64,000 nt of DNA, taken from positions 1-64,000 of the forward strand of contig CAJQPO010000055.1 in assembly GCA_905480225.1 (NCBI GenBank), given 5' to 3'. Positions within the stretch are counted from its first letter, which is position 1. Each line of letters opens with the position of its first letter. The position numbers were made by a program, and so were the translations under genes. Source of the stretch: an uncultured Flavobacteriales bacterium (lineage in GTDB: Bacteria > Bacteroidota > Bacteroidia > Flavobacteriales_D > Parvicellaceae). Below are positions 62,201 to 64,000 of the stretch, piece after piece. The notes beneath the pieces were generated by a model. That model was not told where the DNA came from and searched no databases. It saw only the letters and a list, made by a program, of their open reading frames with translations.

Positions 62201-64000
62201 CTCTTTATCAAACCCCAGCTTTACAGACATCGTAACACCTGCTATCTGTGGATTAGCTAATGGGCAAATAGACATTACTGCTTCAGGAGGTATAACACCA
62301 TACTCCTATAGCATTGACAACGGGGCAACTACTCAGGGAACAGGAACTTTCCCGGCTCTATCTGCAAATACTTATCAAGGATGGATTCAAGACAACGTGG
62401 GATGCCAGTTCGCACAAAACATCATCGTAAATAATACCGGATCCCCGGCAATTGACAGTGTGGTTGCTACCGACCCTCTGTGTAATGGAGATTGTAATGG
62501 CCAACTCATTATATATGGATCTGGTGGATCTCCCCCATACGAATACAGCCTAGATGGTATTACTTTTGTGCTCGGACAAGATACTTGGACCGGCCTGTGT
62601 GCTGGTACACAAGACGTATACGTACAAGATGCTGCCGGATGTCCCAATTCCTCCTCTGTAACATTAGCAGATCCTCCCGCCCTTAATCTAGTCCTTGATC
62701 TTATTAATCATGTGGATTGTAATGGAGATGCGACAGGTGAAATCCGTATCACTGTATCGGGAGGTACTTTCCCTTATTCTTATTTATGGACAGGACCAGG
62801 AGGTCCTTATACTGCGGATGATATTGACCTGCTAACAGCTGGAACATATGATTTAACTGTTACTGACGCTAATGGATGTGTCATCACATATTCAGAAACA
62901 ATTAATGAACCAGCTCCGCTAACCATTACTTTTTCTACATTCGACGCCTCCTGTGCAGGTGTATGTGACGGATCTGCAATTGTTATACCAGCCGGAGGTA
63001 CAGTTGCAGCTGGATACACTTATACTTGGTCTGGTGGTATTGCTGGAAATGTCCCTAATGCTGCTGGCTTGTGTCAAGGAACCTATGACTTAAACGTCCA
63101 GGATGATAATGGGTGCTCCGTAGACACGTTAGCATGGGATATTATTAGCCCTCCATCTGTTACTTTCTCAAGTGTTGTAACTGTTGACGAGACTTGTAAT
63201 GGATCTTGTGATGGATCAGTAACAGTGGCCTCCGCTACTGCTACACAATATAGTCTTAATGGTGCCGCATTCTCTCCTGTTTCTACATTCAACGGGATGT
63301 GTGCAGGAACAAATACCATTACAGCTCAAGATGCTAATGGATGCGCTGTGGACACCACAATCAACATTGCATCTCCCCCACCTGTATTCTTGAATGTATC
63401 AATAGATACAACAATATGTATTGGAGGAACAGCAACCATTACAGCAACTGGAAGTGGTGGAATGGGTGGATACACATATAGCTGGGATAGTGGAGATTTA
63501 ACCCAAACAATTAATGTTTCTCCTGTGGCTAACCAAACCTACTGTGCAACAGTAACTGACATCAATGGGTGCCCTGCACTTGCTCCCGCTTGTGTCAACA
63601 TAAACATATATGACCAGTTGCAAGTAACTGCCCTGTCCAGCCAAGGAATTTGCCCAGGTGATTTGGCCAACATCTCAGCCATTGCTTCAGGTGGTGACGG
63701 AAACTATAATTATAGCTGGGACAATGGAATTGGACCAGGACAAGCGCAAAATGTAGCACCAGGAGCAACAACCATATACACCGTTACTGTAACGGATGGG
63801 TGTGAAACTCCAGCGGCAACAGACAACCTAACCATTACCGTAAACCCGACACCTATAGTAGACTTTAATCCTGACGTAAATGACGGATGTCTACCCGTAA
63901 CAGTCAACTTTACTGAAAGTGGACAACCAACAGGATCGCAATGCTTTTGGGATTTTGGCGATGGAAATGCAGATGTAAATTGTGGCGTAGTAACCAACAC
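59283..64000 (+). CDS. Giant secreted adhesin with PKD and SprB-like repeats (3' end outside window)
   Basis: An open frame from ATG 59283 continues without stop to the window end, giving at least 1572 residues. A signal peptide (MKNFLLVLTIILLNHLSVFS) is followed by two Cys-containing beta-sandwich modules to about residue 310. A PKD domain (PTWDFGDGTTF) lies near 325-400. Six SprB-like repeats start near 405, 983, 1065, 1145, 1222 and 1304 (pattern CNGDCDG ... SGG..PY.Y.W ... AGTY.V.V.D.NGC). Ig-like units follow, and a second PKD (CFWDFGDGN) near 1526 continues past the edge. SprB is the mobile cell-surface adhesin of gliding Flavobacterium. A T9SS C-terminal signal is expected beyond 64000 but not seen. 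It lies 60 bases after the CHU_C gene, same strand. Confidence 0.9.
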   Translation, partial: MKNFLLVLTIILLNHLSVFSQSDNCVTATTFPLIGGSGCQSGTTTGSTSESIIFGACNAAPVNEVWYTYVATGSQNDLTIIPSGLTETEIVLYTGGCPSNGGALVTCQTVTGTNTLNQNWGFTAGTQIWVGIMSNAGTDGDFDLCIDSYDPPAGGGNGCAGAIPLCDASQTYNIPDMSIFTASGASPPCFPGGGNQDVWFQFTVTQTGQLAWDISATSGSGIEWDWSIYDITGGCPTNPAQWSATNVACNYNYSTGSGVSGMNCTSATACPINTLGGTAEEYCPCITVTAGNTYVIQIDNYTNTVATGLDFTFGPDMTALIAPDVDFTIATPVITCGNSVTVNISDMSIGVPTWDFGDGTTFIGNNPPDHTYTTPGTYAITATIGGACPDIQTEFIQLFGPLVTVSSQTDETCVGDCDGSAAVVTTGGSGTYTYLWSPGGETTPSISNLCSGNYSVAVTDNICATNNVENITITGPPCVNCVIDSIPISLTNCYVSGAGFLVYDVAGTMYYTDPPATGTLTITACDGQQVIVSAPFGTSSAFTFSGLPQGSGICDFSAVFSDEPACTFTQGFQSPPPILGFNVFCTVGGGFVNGDITFDDSYASGTLVISVFDGSSTFDTIINLPTTSPQNWSISGLDPTANPYIVDYFFSDYQSCGSQLAINCGCAADAGTVTTTLTGNGLNNYILCDGDQIDITTNGDYVHPDDIGPIGSGPTYAYQPELVYLAYSCPPTPGLFPTSDPCFVGLIPSPQDLTDINNPASYAATLPGGPYTELWFAQTNLYHYDPVLGNYIYNANCWDIGPGIQVTYLNPIATPAVPDCQNSDVTVTLTGGYPQAFGGDFTASNLLPATAGFVNTTCPHGGTIVINGLQNGDLWSFDVVDDNGCPISVSGGPFVGLPDAQAGIDDTICGTLTYNLAATPSIGIGTWTGPAGITFSNVNSATSSITAVTAGSYTLTWTEDNGGGCISIDQVTISLSNPSFTDIVTPAICGLANGQIDITASGGITPYSYSIDNGATTQGTGTFPALSANTYQGWIQDNVGCQFAQNIIVNNTGSPAIDSVVATDPLCNGDCNGQLIIYGSGGSPPYEYSLDGITFVLGQDTWTGLCAGTQDVYVQDAAGCPNSSSVTLADPPALNLVLDLINHVDCNGDATGEIRITVSGGTFPYSYLWTGPGGPYTADDIDLLTAGTYDLTVTDANGCVITYSETINEPAPLTITFSTFDASCAGVCDGSAIVIPAGGTVAAGYTYTWSGGIAGNVPNAAGLCQGTYDLNVQDDNGCSVDTLAWDIISPPSVTFSSVVTVDETCNGSCDGSVTVASATATQYSLNGAAFSPVSTFNGMCAGTNTITAQDANGCAVDTTINIASPPPVFLNVSIDTTICIGGTATITATGSGGMGGYTYSWDSGDLTQTINVSPVANQTYCATVTDINGCPALAPACVNINIYDQLQVTALSSQGICPGDLANISAIASGGDGNYNYSWDNGIGPGQAQNVAPGATTIYTVTVTDGCETPAATDNLTITVNPTPIVDFNPDVNDGCLPVTVNFTESGQPTGSQCFWDFGDGNADVNCGVVTN

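Noticed and set aside
63710-64000. Leftward open frames inside the adhesin region (also near 62387, 62807, 63083)
   Set aside because: The rightward adhesin frame is continuous, with clear PKD and SprB-like repeats. The leftward frames are shadows of repeat-rich, Thr/Gly-rich coding sequence.

Overview
The window is a contiguous stretch of a low-GC Bacteroidota chromosome, most likely from a Flavobacteriales-type marine or gliding lineage. The evidence is a T9SS type A sorting domain, a CHU_C (gliding-motility/type B) domain, SprB-like and PKD repeats, glutamine synthetase type III, a SecD-SecF fusion, DUF3467 next to rpoC, and many starts without a clear Shine-Dalgarno. I see no prophage, IS element, CRISPR array or plasmid functions.

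Region 1 (1-15063) is a surface-glycan locus. It opens with the first 39 codons of a leftward polysaccharide flippase. A tightly overlapping rightward operon follows: pseB, pseC, pseF, a Pse-associated methylase, a PseG-PseH fusion and pseI. Because PseH is fused to PseG, all six steps from UDP-GlcNAc to CMP-pseudaminic acid are encoded here. Next come a methyltransferase with a Trm112-like tail, a large YfhO-type membrane protein, a DUF115/GT42-like protein that could transfer the nonulosonate, and another methyltransferase. A facing leftward group carries an FkbM methyltransferase, a GT4 glycosyltransferase and a CDP-paratose-epimerase-like enzyme.

Region 2 (15194-34444) is core information processing: carB (no allosteric domain), a lone methyltransferase, DUF3467, and the ancient block tRNA-Thr/Tyr/Gly/Thr-tuf-tRNA-Trp-secE-nusG-rplKAJL-rpoBC, all read leftward. 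Gene order and anticodons around tuf match the E. coli thrU-tyrU-glyT-thrT-tufB-secE cluster. A long hairpin lies between rplL and rpoB. Upstream are hpf, xerC and rpsU.

Region 3 (34524-53750) is leftward housekeeping: acyl-CoA dehydrogenase, apt, a helix-hairpin-helix protein, an AgcS symporter with unusual insertions, an RmlD-like reductase, a K+ channel, a PspC protein, pyrF-prfA-purM, a PorE-like OmpA/WD40 protein, glnN, a Ca2+/Na+ antiporter, tatA and secDF.

Region 4 (53953-64000) concerns secretion and adhesion. It holds an FG-GAP protein with a T9SS signal, mdh, and then a rightward cassette: an ECF sigma factor, an inner-membrane protein with PKD and CHU_C domains in the anti-sigma position, and a giant PKD/SprB-repeat adhesin that runs off the window. 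This cassette and the complete pseudaminate operon are the most interesting systems here. Both would act at the cell surface, but a link between them is only inference.
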